From: Clostridia bacterium
GTDB taxonomy: Bacteria > Bacillota > Peptococcia > Peptococcales > SKKY01
NCBI GenBank assembly: GCA_007123515.1
Contig: SKKY01000056.1
Location: forward strand, 1 to 5,024
Direction of reading: 5' to 3'
DNA length: 5,024 nucleotides
In this document: one piece after another, positions 4,705-5,024 of the stretch
How positions within the stretch are numbered: the first letter of the stretch is position 1
How the letters are laid out: each line of letters begins with the position of its first letter
Made by a program: the position numbers and the translations under genes
The notes under the pieces: generated by a model
The model's database searches: none
Seen by the model: the letters and a program-made list of their open reading frames with translations, nothing else
What the model was told of the DNA's origin: nothing

Positions 4705-5024
4705 ATGAAAAAAGCAGAGTTGCTGGCGCCTGCCGGTACGATTGAGAAATTAAAATTTGCGGTCTCCTATGGAGCGGATGCAGTCTATATTGCCGGCAAA
4801 CAGTTCGGGCTTAGAGCTTATGCTGGAAACTTTACACTTCATGAAATTGAAGCCGGTGTTCGTTATGCTCATAAAAGAAATGTCAAAGTGTATGTTGCTT
4901 TGAATATTTTCCCTAAAAATGCTGATTTTGATGGATTAAAAACATATCTTGCACAGTTAAAAGAAATCGGAGTCGATGCTGTCATAGCTGCTGATCCAGG
5001 CATGATTAAAGTCATCAGGGAAAA
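4705..5024 (+). CDS. Peptidase U32 family protein, probable tRNA U34 hydroxylation protein TrhP, 3'-truncated by window edge
   Basis: The N-terminal 106 residues of a U32-family protein; the frame is open to the window end, so the rest lies outside. The family signature is clear: MKKAELLAPAGT (1-12), YGADAVYIAGKQFGLRAYAG (22-41), VKVYVALNIF (67-76) and a GVDAVIAADPGMI segment (about 90-102), fitting the first strands of a TIM-barrel-like domain. Although named peptidases, bacterial members next to trmR (B. subtilis YrrN/YrrO, E. coli YegQ, known as TrhP) take part in prephenate-dependent 5-hydroxylation of U34 in tRNA, supplying the substrate of TrmR. It lies 5 bases after the methyltransferase stop with an overlapping RBS, so the two are co-translated from one mRNA. 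Cysteines that could hold an iron-sulfur cluster would lie in the missing C-terminal part, so I cannot tell a full-length TrhP from a shorter TrhP1-like form. Confidence 0.9.
   Translation, partial: MKKAELLAPAGTIEKLKFAVSYGADAVYIAGKQFGLRAYAGNFTLHEIEAGVRYAHKRNVKVYVALNIFPKNADFDGLKTYLAQLKEIGVDAVIAADPGMIKVIRE

Noticed and set aside
1..5024. Mobile elements, CRISPR arrays, tRNA/rRNA genes, riboswitches or T-box leaders
   Set aside because: No terminal inverted repeats, transposase or integrase genes, regularly spaced repeats or RNA-gene signatures were seen. Non-coding gaps are all under 70 bases. Any alaS leader would lie upstream of the window.

Overview
The window is AT-rich (roughly 35-40% G+C by eye) and every supported gene is on the + strand. 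Strong purine-rich ribosome binding sites, TTG and GTG starts, and an IreB/ReoM homologue together point to a low-GC Firmicute, more Clostridia-like than Bacilli-like in the protein details. I would not name a genus from this sequence alone.

Layout: the 3' three-quarters of alaS (1-1942, 5' end outside the window); a short IreB/ReoM (UPF0297) regulator gene (1966-2199); ruvX/yqgF (2237-2647, TTG start); a very acidic DUF1292 protein (2717-2986); an intrinsic terminator (2996-3016); the endolytic murein transglycosylase mltG (3039-4058); a TrmR-type SAM methyltransferase (4055-4699, GTG start overlapping the mltG stop); and the first 106 codons of a U32-family protein (4705 to the window end). 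The gene order matches, as I recall it, the Bacillus subtilis alaS-yrzL-yrrK-yrzB-yrrL-yrrM-yrrN/O neighbourhood, and this conserved order supports each individual call.

The genes fall into functional groups. AlaRS charges tRNA-Ala. The TrmR and U32 proteins are predicted to act one after the other on U34 of tRNA anticodons (hydroxylation, then methylation, giving 5-methoxyuridine). RuvX is a Holliday-junction/RNA-processing nuclease. IreB/ReoM and MltG both bear on peptidoglycan synthesis. The terminator, together with a weak promoter candidate before the DUF1292 gene, suggests at least two transcription units: alaS-ireB-ruvX(-DUF1292) and mltG-trmR-U32.

This is mainly a conserved housekeeping region and I see no new multi-gene system, mobile element, CRISPR array or RNA gene. 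The observation most worth checking is in the ireB gene. Its reading frame stops at TAA 2197-2199, but the same frame continues for seven codons that look like the normal family C-terminus and then ends at a TGA inside the ruvX ribosome binding site. This suggests a recent nonsense change, a sequencing error, or a real shortened form.
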